Shown piece by piece: positions 53,158-64,000 of a stretch of 64,000 nt of DNA. Each line of letters begins with the position of its first letter. Positions within the stretch are counted from its first letter, which is position 1. The notes beneath the pieces were generated by a model, which saw only the letters and a list, made by a program, of their open reading frames with translations, was not told the origin of the DNA and searched no databases. Both the position numbers and the translations under genes were made by a program. Origin of the DNA: Myoxocephalus aenaeus (lineage: Eukaryota; Chordata; Actinopteri; Perciformes; Cottidae). Where the stretch lies: positions 2,017,001 through 2,081,000 of the forward strand of contig JBAMJR010000015.1 in NCBI GenBank assembly GCA_038501785.1, in the 5' to 3' direction.

Positions 53158-53667
53158 ACCAAGGAGTTTTTTAAGGCAAAGAAGTGGAATGTTCTGCAAT
53201 GGCCAAGTCAATCACCTGAATCCAATTGAGCATGCATTTCACTTGCTGAAGACAAAACTGAAGGGAAAATGCCCCAAGAACCAGCAGGAACTGAAGACGG
53301 TTGCAGTAGAGGCCTGGCAGAGCATCACCAGGGACGAAACCCAGCGTCTGGTGATGTCTATGGAATCCAGACTTCAGGCTGTCATTGACTGCAAAGGATT
53401 TTCAACAAAGTATTAAAAGTGATTAGATTTATGGTTATATTAATTTGTCCAATTAATTTTGGTCCCTTAAAAACGGGGTGGCCACTTATACATTTGTTGT
53501 AGTTCCTACACCGTTCAACTGTTTTGGATGTAAATACCCTCAAATTAAAGCTGAAAGTCTGCACTTAAAGCACATCTTGATTTTTTCATTTCAACGCCAT
53601 TGTTGTGGTGTACAGAGCCAAAATAATGAAAACTGTGTCAATGTCCAAATATTTATGGACCTGAATG
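53158..53667. repeat. right arm of foldback Tc1 element
   Basis: Begins ACCAAGGAGTTTTTTAAGGC, the reverse complement of the inner end of the left arm, and runs to the decayed right terminus. It carries an intact C-terminal transposase frame to CKGFSTKY on the plus strand. Confidence 0.92.
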
Positions 53668-53675
53668 TGTGTATG

Positions 53676-53679
<4 letters not shown>

Positions 53680-53729
<50 letters not shown>
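53680..53729. repeat. (AT)n microsatellite abutting Tc1 right end
   Basis: 50-bp AT repeat preceded by GTATGTATGT directly after the element terminus. Confidence 0.97.
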
Positions 53730-53732
<3 letters not shown>

Positions 53733-54325
53733 GGGAAACCAGGCAGGTTCTCTGACGTTTTGCTCCCTGTAACATCAGGAATCACAAAGGGTTTAAGATT
53801 TTGTATAAACACCATCTTTCTCTTTCAACAGTGTCATTAGGAGGCAAACTCAGTCTCAGATCATCTCGGCACAAGAAAAGAACACTCCTTCTCAAACAAA
53901 GAGGCAGTGATGCTGAATTAACTGCTGACCCGCTGGCGAGCTATCAGCTAATCTGCCTCTGGAAGGCAGAAAAGTGCAACTTTTCATTCCGGCACGAAGA
54001 CGGAGACAGACCCGGGTGTTTGTGTGGGAACATCCCCCCCCTCCCCCTTTTCTCCAACCTCTACCCTGTCACACACCAACTAATTTACTCCAAGAGCTCC
54101 CTCGGTTAGAGCCAGGGGGAAAAATCAACATGGTTACTGGCCTCGTTGAGGATGGAGGGCACGTCTGGATAAAACAAACAGTGGGTCCCCTTGTGTCTCC
54201 TCCATCATTGGTGTCTTCTCATCCAGACCTCAATTATACATCCTCGCCGTCGGGGAGAGACAGAAAAGCAACATCACACAACACTCTGGTCGCTCTGGCA
54301 ACCATTCAAGGGAACGGCCACGTAT

Positions 54326-54328
<3 letters not shown>

Positions 54329-54361
<33 letters not shown>
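54329..54361. repeat. (CA)n microsatellite
   Basis: About 33 bp CA repeat. Confidence 0.95.
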
Positions 54362-54364
<3 letters not shown>

Positions 54365-55374
54365 CACTTAGAAGCACACATGCGTAACTGACACATGTGC
54401 AGGCGTGCAGCACAAACGCCCGGTGTGAAAGTCTTTTTGAATGAGCTGCTTGGGCAACGGAGTACACAAACGCTCACCGGGCTGCCCACGGGGGGAGAAC
54501 ACTGCACAAGGTGTGTTAAGATGCAGGATTTATGATGGCAAACACAACCACTGTTGACCCGATGAAAGGGCGGCAGCGGCGGCCTCACCGAGCCTTGCTG
54601 GCAAGCAGCGAACGTGAACGCAGCCCTTTTTCCTTACGGACAGCCTCAGAGCACAGATTTGGAAAATTTAAGTTGAGAGGCAGGGCTGGAATCAGGAGCG
54701 GACGAGACCATCTTCACGGGGAATACATAATAGCCGCACTAAATTATAGATGGGCTCTCCCCTGCTGGTGCGGACGAACGTGGGCCATGGAGACGAGCAC
54801 TCCCTCGCAGACAGACAGACGCGCTGTTTACGTGGGAGAAGCAGCAGGTAGCGCTGCCAGAGTTCACAAAACCAAACTGAGGGGTTTCCTCCAGGTGCTG
54901 CAGGTCTTAAACAAAGTGGACTGAATAGATGAGTTGCGAGTCGTTCATTTTGCCCTCTCTTGTTACTACACCCTACTAAATCCCGGCGATGTTATAAGTC
55001 AATAATATGCTTAACGCGGCCGTGGCGTTCTCTTGGCTTTGACAACGATATTTATAACACTCTTTTTTTTTTTAAGCAGAAAAGGCCCATTCAGTAGAAG
55101 AAAAGCACCGAGACGACGGCGCACGGAGCATAAATCCAAGCCCAGCATGTGTGTTACTTATGACTTCTGTGAAAGCAAAGGAGAAAATGGTTCTTAGAAT
55201 ATCTTCGGGTCTTAAACATGAGGAATTGGGCTTCATTGGGTAGATATAATAATCTCCAGAGACTCGTAGCTCACTCCGGCTTTATGGAGCCCGAGCAGCT
55301 GATCACGAGATCCTCTGGCAGCTCTGAACGAGCGGCAGCAGACGGCTTCTTTGTATTGAACACATATTTCCTGC

Positions 55375-55470
55375 TTTAAAGGGTTAGTTTGTCCCAAATT
55401 ACAAAACACATATTTTCTCACTTTGGCTACACTTAATGGTATCTAACCATTCAGATAGTTGTGTGTGCTT
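55375..55470 (+). repeat. dispersed repeat fragment (GGGTTAGTTTGTCCCAAATT)
   Basis: AAAGGGTTAGTTTGTCCCAA, TTACAAAACACATATTTTCTC and ATCTAACCATTCAGATAGTT follow the order of a common fish repeat (GTTCATCCCAAATTACAAAA type). From memory; limits approximate. Confidence 0.5.
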
Positions 55471-56671
55471 AGGCTTTTAATCTGTTATTTTTCCACGACA
55501 TTTACTGCGGCCACACAGCATCTCATCTTATTTAATTAGGATGTGTTAATAACAAGGCAATGCATGTGTGTGTGAGATCCTGTTGTGGGAAAATACATAA
55601 GAGTGAAACGCTTGTGCACCGCTTACACTGCCGGAGGCAAAACAAATGCAATTTACCAAAAGAACAAAACAAAAGATGTATGCCTCATACATAAAACTAT
55701 TTAAACAAGAAAAGCAAAAAACACAAAAGAGCAAAGCCCTCTTTTTTTAGGTCACCGTCAATGACAAAATATCTGCTTCAGCTTCAGATCCTGCACTTTG
55801 AAATGCAGATTTAAAATATGGAAGAAAAAAAAAAAAAAAGACCACTGCAACCTTTCAGGACAGATCTACCGGCTTCAGTGGAGACTGTGGCGGCCTCGCC
55901 ACAGCTTTCTAGTGGACGTCCTGTAGTGCACGGCCGCAGGTTTGATCACAGTGACAAGAGACGACAAGAAAAACATGCAAAGAGACAATGTCCTAATTAG
56001 CAAGTGGGCACGTTAAATTCCTGAAGAGAAAACATTCCAGCTGCTGTGTGTACATGAGTGTAGGTTGTAGGTGAGTCCTGGAAATACAAGAACGAGGTCC
56101 ACAGGAAGAATTCCAGAAAGCAGGAAAAGCAGGAAGTGATTGGGATCCAAATTTATTTTCATATTTATGTTGCTAAAACCCCAGTTGAAGCTCCCAAACT
56201 AGTCACACAATAGCTTTTCATATTTCCTTTCTAACATCACAAAGTCAAAAAGCAGTAAATAACAAACGAGAATAAGATGTGGATTCGTACTGAAAAAGCA
56301 AAGGAATTAAACGACCCACGTTTATGGGTAAAATATCACAGCTTTGAACCAATCGGATTGTTTGGAGGGCCGCTGTGTGATTGCACTGATGCCATTCCTG
56401 TACGTATTCTGTTCTGATTAAACACATTAATTCAAAGCCTTTTGTCTCTTCAAAACCTTTTGTGTTTACGTTCTTTGTTCTTGACGAGCCGCTCGACGAC
56501 TAACCTGTTTGATGTCAAAGCAGCCGGAATAAATCAGATCTGAAGTGTGCCTGACACTGCAGATAAAGGAAAGCTCAGCTGCAGCGTTCTGGTGCCGTCC
56601 TCCAGCGCTCGTACCAACATCGAGACATTCCCGCTGTTTTCCCGTCCGGTGTGGCATGTGTGAGAAATTCT

Positions 56672-56672
<1 letters not shown>

Positions 56673-56727
<55 letters not shown>
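56673..56727. repeat. (GT)n microsatellite, about 55 bp
   Basis: Uninterrupted GT repeat; further short GT runs follow at 56785-56796 and 56857-56874. Confidence 0.97.
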
Positions 56728-56728
<1 letters not shown>

Positions 56729-57614
56729 TCTCGCCGGAACCTGGGGCCAGCTGGAAGCAATGTGTGATATGTACTCTTTGAGAGTGTGTGTGTGTGTAAA
56801 TGTGATATGTACATGTGTGTGTGTACGTATGTATCTGCCATTGTAAACGAGGAACTGTGTGTGTGTGTGTGTGTGCAGTAAAGCTGGGCGGTCACTCCAT
56901 AAATCAAGAGGCCCCCTGCCCTCCTGGCCCTTCTTACCCTCTCGGCTCAATATCATAACAAATAGCCCTTCAGAATAAAATAAAGTCTCTCTTTGAGATG
57001 CTGCCGCGTTGTACTTTAACGCGCCGCCAACAGACTCCATCTTCTGTGACCGTCTGAAGAGGTTTATTTATCCTCTACAAACTTCTGCAGGGGCCGGCGG
57101 GCAGGCCGCGGCCCTGGGGATGAAAAGAGCTCTTTATGTGGGGAGCCTTTCCACGCCTGCCTCTCTTGCTGGAGGAACAGGAAGGAGTGCAGACCTGACT
57201 GAGGAGCCGTCGCCATGGCTGCTGTCATATTGGGCCACATGAGGGAACATGGATGACGTTCAGCTCAGCAAACACACGTACATGAGCACTTTGTCCAACT
57301 TGCATGCTTTAAAGTGGCGATACGCAGGGTTTTACTAGTTTACAACGCGGGCTGACGCACATTAATATCAATACGAGTCCCGATTTTCTCTCACATTTGG
57401 AGGATTTCTCCAGATGTTCAGGGGAGACACGGGTGAATAGGAACAAATATTATTATTATAATTATTTAAAATCTGAACTTTGGAAAACACCAGGTTCAAA
57501 ATTCTTAAATCATTTTGTTGACATTATAGCCTAAAGTTTAAGAGGGAATTTGAAATATCACTCCATAAATCAAAACATACTGTCATAACAGCCATACAAA
57601 AGGGTGTGGATGAT

Positions 57615-57859
57615 ATATGAACCAGTGGCGGGCCTACAAGGCCTGCTAAGCCTTCTCTGTTGGCCTAAACAAAATCAAAGTTATAGCCATTTTATAATTT
57701 AATTTTTATTTAATTTTTTAAATATAATTAAAAGTTATATCTATTTTATAATGTAATTGTTTTTCACAAATACACTACATGTATTATAATTATTTATGTT
57801 AAACAGCTGATCCACTGAAAGCGCATGTAGAAAATCCACGGCCCGCCACTGATATGAAC
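57615..57859. mobile_element. hAT MITE, 229 bp, with perfect 8-bp target duplication
   Basis: The element proper is 57623-57851, with perfect 12-bp inverted ends CAGTGGCGGGCC and GGCCCGCCACTG. It is flanked by exact ATATGAAC duplications (57615-57622 and 57852-57859). The interior is AT-rich and non-coding. Terminus CAGTG plus an 8-bp duplication assigns it to hAT. Confidence 0.95.
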
Positions 57860-60800
57860 AAACCCCTCAGTAAAAACCTTTCAGAGTATAGATGAAACTC
57901 ATTTAGAAAGAAGACTGCTTTTAAAGATATGTTTTGAAAAATCACCATGAAACTTCCCCAGTTGATTACTTACAAGTTGCAATTACTTTCTGCATCATAA
58001 GTTTTCTGAAATGTTATGTTTGAATATGCAAATGATGCACTATCTAATGGTAACTTTTGATGAATTTAGGAGAAATATCCAGGGAAAAAATAAAGAGTAA
58101 AATAAAATCCTAAATGTATATTTGGGATGTTTTCGTTTTCGAGATGTTGGTCTTTTTTTCTTCCATAACGTGTCTTTCAGTGTCCCACTGTGATTGTATT
58201 TACATTTGAGGGCAGGTAAAGCAAATGCTGAACTACCAAGTTGTACACTTTTGCAGCAGATTCAAGATTGTTTTAAAAAGGAGATTGAACATTTGTTTTC
58301 TTTTCTTATGAACTCTTGACAAGATTGTCTTTATTCAAATAAGTGCAAATGTATGATTGCCTATTTTGATGCAGATGGTCATTCATATCATTCAGAACTT
58401 TCTTAAAGAGCAAATCTATAACTGCAGACTGACAATTTGGACTGTCTCCTTACTTTTGAGTGTGAAAACCCCACATCCAAGTTAAAATGAGACACTGAAT
58501 CTAGACTTGGTCCATAAAAAGATCGTTTTGTGTGCGCCATGTTTCCTGATGCGTGTCCCTCTTCAGAGGGAGGAGGATATTCTCCGAACTTTACATCCAT
58601 CAGTAAACAACCAAATCGTGGCAGTTTGATGAATTCATTTTCCGCGCTGGAGGATAAAAATTCAGGGTTTCATCTCTGCTGGAACACCGAATCTGTGATT
58701 CTCAAGATATCCTCAGAAAAAAAATAAAAGGTTTTGCCAGTTTAGTATCCTTTAAAGCTCTCCACCGGTTCATGTCGCTGCTTCAGATTGACGCCTTCTT
58801 GTTCGTGTTCGGTGCTTTGCATAAAAGGAACACCCCTGCAGGTTCAAACAGGCCGGCGAGAAGGATCATAAACAGTAAAAGATGACAAGGCTCTCTTTCT
58901 GTCGGGGAGCTTAACAGGTACTTTTATTGGTCGCAGAACCGCATACCTTTTAAAACCATATCTACATTTAAAACGCTTTGGAAAGTGATGGATTCCAGAT
59001 GGGCCAAGGAGACATTCATCTTCATCAAGCTCCCTTTTTTTCCCTCCTCCTAGCTAATAATACAACAGGGCCATGTTTCCAACATTTGCAGAGCGGACTG
59101 CTCCCAGTGGTAAACATTTCAGCGACAAAAGGCCTTTTTTTTATTGCAGGTAATTAGTTGTTTGCTTCTACTGCGGAAAAAAGAACAAACTCTCCTTTTC
59201 TATTCAGAACGGGGGAGAGCAAATGCTTTCCACATTTTCTGTGAGCCCTTATGACCAATCGGTGTGCACGTGTGTGATGCTGTGTGAACAGTGTGTCGGT
59301 GCTAATTTCATGTGGAAAGAGATTATAAATCTATGAAAACAAATTCACTGTTTTCACTTTTGTCTCCATGTCTCCACCAATTAACTTTGTAAAAAAAATA
59401 AATAAATGAAACTGTAATTAATAGATCTTTTAAAGAAGTCTCTTGAAGAGCTACAGCGACACGCGGGCCGCGATGTCCTCCGCCGCAGCCCGTCTGCTCG
59501 CTCTGTCCCGCCAACAGATTTTTACTTCTGCTTCCTATGCTGAAAAAGTGGACCGGTTGCCAACCGTTTGGCACACTCACCATCACTTGCCCTTCAGGAT
59601 CTGTGGAAACCCCCCGCCCCCAACCACCACCAACCATCAGCCCCCTCTAACGCCATAAAGAGCACATTTCTCTTCCTCCATTTCACAGCTATGCCTATTG
59701 TACATCCTGCTCGTCCTGGAAAAGCTCCCTCTTCTTCTTTTTTTCTTTTCTGCAATGTGCAGTGAAAACCCCTCTAATCTCTGTTTAATATGGTTTGGCC
59801 GGATGTAAATACCTTCGGACAATGCCGTTAATCTGGGCCAGCCTGGCAACCTCACACCGTTGCAGAGAAGCCTGCCAACAGAAGATGGAGAGAAAAGAGG
59901 GACGGCTCGGCGGAGATCAAGGAGGAGAGGAGAGGGCCAAGAAGGGGGGAGAGGGAGGGTTTCCCCAGCTTGTTGCCCCTATTCTTCACCGAGCTCAGCC
60001 GCGCTTTATCAAAAGAGCCCCCCGAAAATCAAGTTAAAGATAGACGTTGCCTCTAAACATCCCGCCCCGGCCTGTGCCAGCCTCCCCCGCCTGGCCCTGT
60101 GCTCGGCTGCACTAACGAGCATCGGAAGCTACTGTACATCCAGAGCATCTTGGCAGCGCCCAATCGGCCTTTCAGAGCCTCACCGACACCCCCACCTGCC
60201 CTCCATCCCTCCAGCCTCAGAGTAGGGCCTGGGTTTGGTCAACGGTAATTGTCATTCCAAAGACGAACTGGCCTAGTTTCAATTCAACAGACAAGTGTAA
60301 GAAGCTCGGCCCCACAAAAGCCAGGATGTCTGCGAAGTGTGTGTGGGGCCACTATACAACATAATCACACTTCCCTTCACAACACGGAGGAACCAATCCG
60401 ATTACAAGGCGGCTTTTTGGATCTCCTGATGCATTTTTTTTTTTTAGGCAGCGACTTGCTCTTTGTACTTAATTTGGACTTAACGAAGAGAGCGGGGGTG
60501 ATATTTCACGAGTCTTCTGTTCGGTTTATTGATTTAAGGTCACTCTGGGAGACTTTGGAGGGAAGACTGATGCTCGGTCAGCGTTTCTTTAGAGACTTGC
60601 TGAATCAGGGAAATTATCAGAAGAAGACAAGAAGCAGAAATTGGGGCAAAAACACAAAAGTAGGAACGCTTTGCTGGATGTAGAGCTAGCTACAAAAACA
60701 AACGCAGTCTATGAAGAATGAAAAGTCCCGGCGCCGTCAAAAAGTTCCATCATACTCGTCAATTTGAAACATTGCTTGCAAAATCTGGAATGGTTGATAG

Positions 60801-61258
60801 ATTTTAACCGTCATCTAAAAGAAGATATTGGACAATATCCAGTATTGACAAATTCATAGTTTAACTTCTGGATGTCCTCAATTCTCAACCTCCAGATGTT
60901 TAACTCCCAAAAAATGTAACATCCAAAACTCCAAAGACAAGAAACAGCTGATGAAAAACATCTCTGGACACTTGACGCAGCAGCACGAGGAGACGCCTGA
61001 TTGAAATGTTAAACTTTGACCTCCATTGACCCCGACCCTTGCCCTGGACTCTAGCAAGTGAACCCCCCCCCAGTCCACACACACACACAGACACCCAAAC
61101 ACACACACACACTGACTATTGGTAATCCCCAGCTGGAATGACCTGCCGCCAACAAATGTCTGTGGTGGTGGGTGGGATGGTGATGGTGTGAAAGGTGACA
61201 AAGACATCAGTGTCATGTGATGTACGGAAAAGCCGACTTGTTTTTTTGGACTTCTACA

Positions 61259-61298
61259 CCCCCCCCCCCCACACACACACACACACACACACACACAA
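61259..61298. repeat. C run followed by (CA)n
   Basis: About 12 C then about 28 bp of CA repeat. Confidence 0.95.
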
Positions 61299-61650
61299 CC
61301 ACCCAGTGCTGTGAATTCACCCGGCAAGAAGAAAAAAAACACAATCATCAGTCTATCAGTCTCTCACACTGACTTTGTGCGACAGAGAAGTTAACAATGG
61401 TGACGAAGAGGAGAAGCTTTGAACTGAGCACTTAAAACCGTCATCTGGACTTTGTTAATTAATCTGTCAAGCGTTACGAAGACGGAGCTTTTCTTCAACC
61501 TTCAACGCCTTCACTTTGAGTAAACACCAGCAGCAGCAGAAACATGGAGCAGGAATAATTAAGTACAGTCCTTTACTGTCTACGTGTTCTGTGCAAAACC
61601 TGTAGGGCAGAAGCTAACATTAGGGACTCCGAGGTCTGGTCATTTGTGTT

Positions 61651-62198
61651 TTGGATCAGCAGGACATAAAAGTTTTTACTGCTCTGTTTATGAGGCCGTT
61701 TATTAGCGCAGCGGGACATTGTGGGTCCTTCTCTCTGGTTGTTAGTGCTCTACGTGAAACCTGCTGCTGCTCTCAGCTGCCTCTGATCACCAAGAGATCA
61801 GCATACAGACTTCCTGAGCTGCTTCCTGTCCCGTACCGGCCTGCCGCTGAACAACCAACAAGCTCTTCTTCTGTCTTTCGAAAGTGTCAGAGGCGCAGGT
61901 TCTGAAGTGCACCAATTGTTTTAAACAACCAAAGTGTTATAAGGCGAGTCAAGCTGCTTTGGCGGCTCCAGGCCGGCCTTGTTCTGAAGTTTCTTTTAGA
62001 GAATCAAATGGAAAAAACAGTGACCAAAGCAGTTTTTTTCTGCAGCCACAGTATCTGTTTGGAGAGCGCTACTGGGAATATAAAGTGAAGGATTTTTCGC
62101 CAGTGGACGATACTTTAATACTCCCTTTTACTGTTGAAATGACAAAATGCATGATGGCAGACCAAAATAAAACGTTGTTGTTGTCGTCCGGTTTGTAA
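61651..62198 (+). other. coding-like segment of unknown nature
   Basis: Two overlapping plus-strand open frames (84 codons from 61651 and 104 codons from 61884, different frames) in sequence without simple repeats. The second contains CTNCFKQPKC and FGERYWEYKVKDFSPVDDT. I do not recognise either. It may be an unannotated dispersed repeat or chance; no splice structure or partner exon was identified. Confidence 0.2.
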
Positions 62199-63067
62199 TG
62201 GCTCTCTGCAGGACGACATCTGTACTCGGCCAAAGATTGTTTGAATCAAAAAGATGAACAAAAAGAAAACCTCAGACTGGTAAAAATAATCGAATGCTTA
62301 TTCCAATTCTGACTTTGGGGTGAGACGGAGCAGATAAACCGGCATCCGTAAGCTGCGCCAGCGGCGAGGAGAGAGTTGTCACATGAGGAAAAAATGACCT
62401 AAATTATCAGATACAGCACACTTTCAAAAAGTAACATTTCATGGGAATTTTGAAAGGATTTCAGACCTGGGTTATTTAAAAAAAAAAAAAAATGGAGTCA
62501 GCTCGACTGTCACTGCTCTGCCGTTAGCCAGCTCAACACTGACGTCTCTCTTTCTCTTCTTTCCACTCTTCCATTACGCTCTGCAGACGGTAACCAGGGT
62601 TTATTAGTTTAGCTCCCCTAGCAAAATAACATAAGGGGGTGTTGGGGGGATGGAAGCTGAGTTTGGTTTCTATATTAGATGTGTCAGCTGCCCTGGATGT
62701 GTGGGGGGGGGGCGACCCTGGACCTTTTTCAACGAAGCGGTGACGGAGAAGGTGAGCAAAGATGATGGATCAACCAGCTGAGAGGGAAAGAGAGGCGGAG
62801 ACTATTATACTATAACGTGCTTTGGCAATACTGCACTAAATTATGGTCAAGTCAATGAAGCTAATTGGGATTTGTTCTGGCAGACACAAAGAAGATGAGG
62901 AGGGATGGAGGAGGAGGAGGATGATGATGAAGGGACAGAGAGAGCAGATGTGCAAGTGTGACCACGAGGAAGGAGGGAGTAAGAGGAAGATAGAGGGAGG
63001 AAGAAGACGAAAGAGACACACACACACTCAAAATGACAAGCACGGAGGTAAGCACATACCCCTACAC

Positions 63068-64000
63068 CAGTGATTGTCAACCACTGTGCCGCGGCACACC
63101 AGTGTGCCGTGAGAGATCGTCAGGTGTGCCGTGGGAAAATGTCCAATTTCACTTAATTGGTCCAAAAAAATATTATTTAGTTGCCGCAAATTATTTTTCA
63201 TTGTTGAGCGTCTGAGCTGCAATATAGTGGCTGGCAGAGTAATATAGAACAGGTCTGCACCTTGTTCTGCTATTAAACAAACTAAACGGACGTATGTTAT
63301 TGATCGTATCTACACAGCATGTCATTTCTGGGTCGCGTCTATACAACTCTGCACGCGGAGTTCCACCCGATGCGCGCAGGTGAGACACAGCGGAGAGAGA
63401 GAGACAGAGAGCGGCGAAAAATATGTCGCGTGCTTTTCACAATGGGATTTGCTGCTGAAGCTATCAGTATTTTAACCTATGAGCTCTCACTGTTAAAGCC
63501 TAACAGTTCATGTATTTGCAGGTCAAGACAAACAGCCTGGAGCTCCATCAATGACGTTTCTGACTCAGAGAGGCTCTGGAAATATTCTTCCAAAAGCCTG
63601 AAAAACACCCTGCAGTGATAAAGCCTGCTCACTTTGTGGTCGTCATTAAAATAAATGAACACCATGTTTCCTTTAAGTCAGTATTTATCAAACTGGGCGG
63701 TATTTATTACAGGTGTAATACCTTTATTACAGGTATTTATTACAGGTGTGGCGCAAGAGGAAATGCTGGTTTTAAATGTTCACAGTCTGCCGTTAACAGG
63801 TTACGCTTGCGCATGCGCCGATTCTTGGCATTTCGCCAAAAGCCGATCTTTATGAGATCTCTATGAGGTCGGCTTTCTGCTGTTGTCTCTCATCATGGAG
63901 CATGAACTGAGAGCCGTATCAAATCTACAACCCCGTTTTAAAAAGATTTGTAGAGCCACTAATACTGATACAACGTGATGCTCACACATCTCACTCATTC
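63068..64000 (+). mobile_element. hAT-type (Charlie-like) transposon, second copy, cut by window end
   Basis: Starts CAGTGATTGTCAACCACTGT and runs collinear with 2471-3675 in the same orientation to the end of the window. Near-identical blocks include GAGAGATCGTCAGGTGTGCC, CAATATAGTGGCTGGCAGAG and AATGACGTTTCTGACT. It keeps the left-end bases missing from the first copy, has a shorter AG tract, and has a local TTTATTACAGGT-type tandem expansion near 63705-63745. The right end is outside the window. Confidence 0.92.

Larger units (their letters stand above)
52264..53667 (-). mobile_element. Tc1/mariner element, internally deleted and foldback
   Basis: A 1404-bp element starting CAGTCAGGTCCATAACTATT after a TA dinucleotide and ending in a decayed inverted version (GGACCTGAATG, followed by TG rather than TA). 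On the minus strand it encodes transposase fragments of a fish Tc1 family: KRPGRPRKTT, then the region to WTDETKINL, a frameshift/deletion, then VQMDNDPKHT and SQSPDLNPIEHAFHLLKTKL to the end. The usual N-terminal helix-turn-helix is absent. Instead, the right 510 bp (53158-53667) is an inverted copy of the left 517 bp (52264-52780), bringing a second transposase C-terminus in opposite orientation. Confidence 0.93.
51895..64000. other. upstream of fgfr3 exon 3: intron 2 and/or 5' flank
   Basis: 12.1 kb without a gene I can support. I looked on the minus strand for a signal-peptide exon ending in phase 1 and found no convincing one. Contents: a foldback Tc1 element, AT, CA and GT microsatellites, a dispersed repeat fragment (55375-55470), a hAT MITE, C runs (61259-61270) and the second hAT copy at the right edge. 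Confidence 0.6.

Noticed and set aside
55546..55734. Minus-strand frame with a hydrophobic stretch (YIFCFVLLVNCICFASG) as a possible fgfr3 signal-peptide exon
   Set aside because: The nearby donor (AGT/GTAAGC) would leave phase 0, but exon 3 needs phase 1, and the sequence is AT-rich with no other support.
59795..60683. Several 80-144 codon plus-strand frames in a GC-rich stretch
   Set aside because: Low-complexity Arg/Gly/Pro composition, mutually overlapping, no recognisable domain.
61290..61348. Minus-strand MIVFFFFLPG followed by GTGAAT in phase 1 as a start exon
   Set aside because: Phase fits but nine residues are too short for a signal peptide and the frame is created by a T run next to microsatellites.

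Overview
The window is vertebrate genomic DNA, most likely from a ray-finned (percomorph-type) fish. It is intron-rich, full of dinucleotide microsatellites, and carries Tc1, hAT and L2/Rex-like repeat debris of the kind common in teleosts. The only gene I can support is fgfr3 (fibroblast growth factor receptor 3), on the minus strand. Its exons run from the first immunoglobulin-like domain (51631-51894) down to the stop codon (10370-10372). The FGFR3 assignment rests on paralogue-specific motifs: YMIMRECWHA, DTCK in the kinase insert, PFEQYSP and SSGDDSVFAHD in the tail, and PLVRIARLSS in the juxtamembrane segment. Seventeen coding exons are visible, including the mutually exclusive IIIb and IIIc exons. 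Exon sizes (170, 124, 191, 145, 146, 122, 111, 191, 123, 71, 138 and 106 nt) and phases match the usual vertebrate FGFR pattern. The IIIc form gives about 767 visible residues. The signal-peptide exon and the start codon were not found.

Layout. 1-10369 is downstream DNA plus the fgfr3 3'UTR; it holds a complete hAT-type element with an 8-bp target duplication (2471-3675) and older repeats. 10370-13036 holds the C-tail and the last kinase exons. 16049-19327 holds the rest of the kinase and juxtamembrane exons, with a MITE in one short intron. 22340-28919 holds the transmembrane, IIIc, IIIb, IIIa and second IgII exons, with two degraded LINE fragments and a 180-bp CT tract in the introns. Two introns of more than 9 kb (28920-38751 and 38922-48246) separate the IgII exons and the acid-box exon. 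The IgI exon is the most 5' exon seen. 51895-64000 is upstream or intron-1/2 DNA with a rearranged Tc1 element folded back on itself, a 229-bp hAT MITE, and a second copy of the hAT element of 2471-3675, cut by the window end.

The protein is a single-pass receptor tyrosine kinase: three Ig domains and an acid box outside, one membrane helix, and an intact split kinase domain inside (GEGCFGQV, VAVK, HRDLAARN, DFG, YYKK and APE all present). I saw no second protein-coding gene and no convincing new multi-gene system. The observations most worth a second look are a kinase-hinge Gly-to-Cys change, non-conservation of the human achondroplasia glycine, a foldback Tc1 derivative, and several strong inverted repeats.
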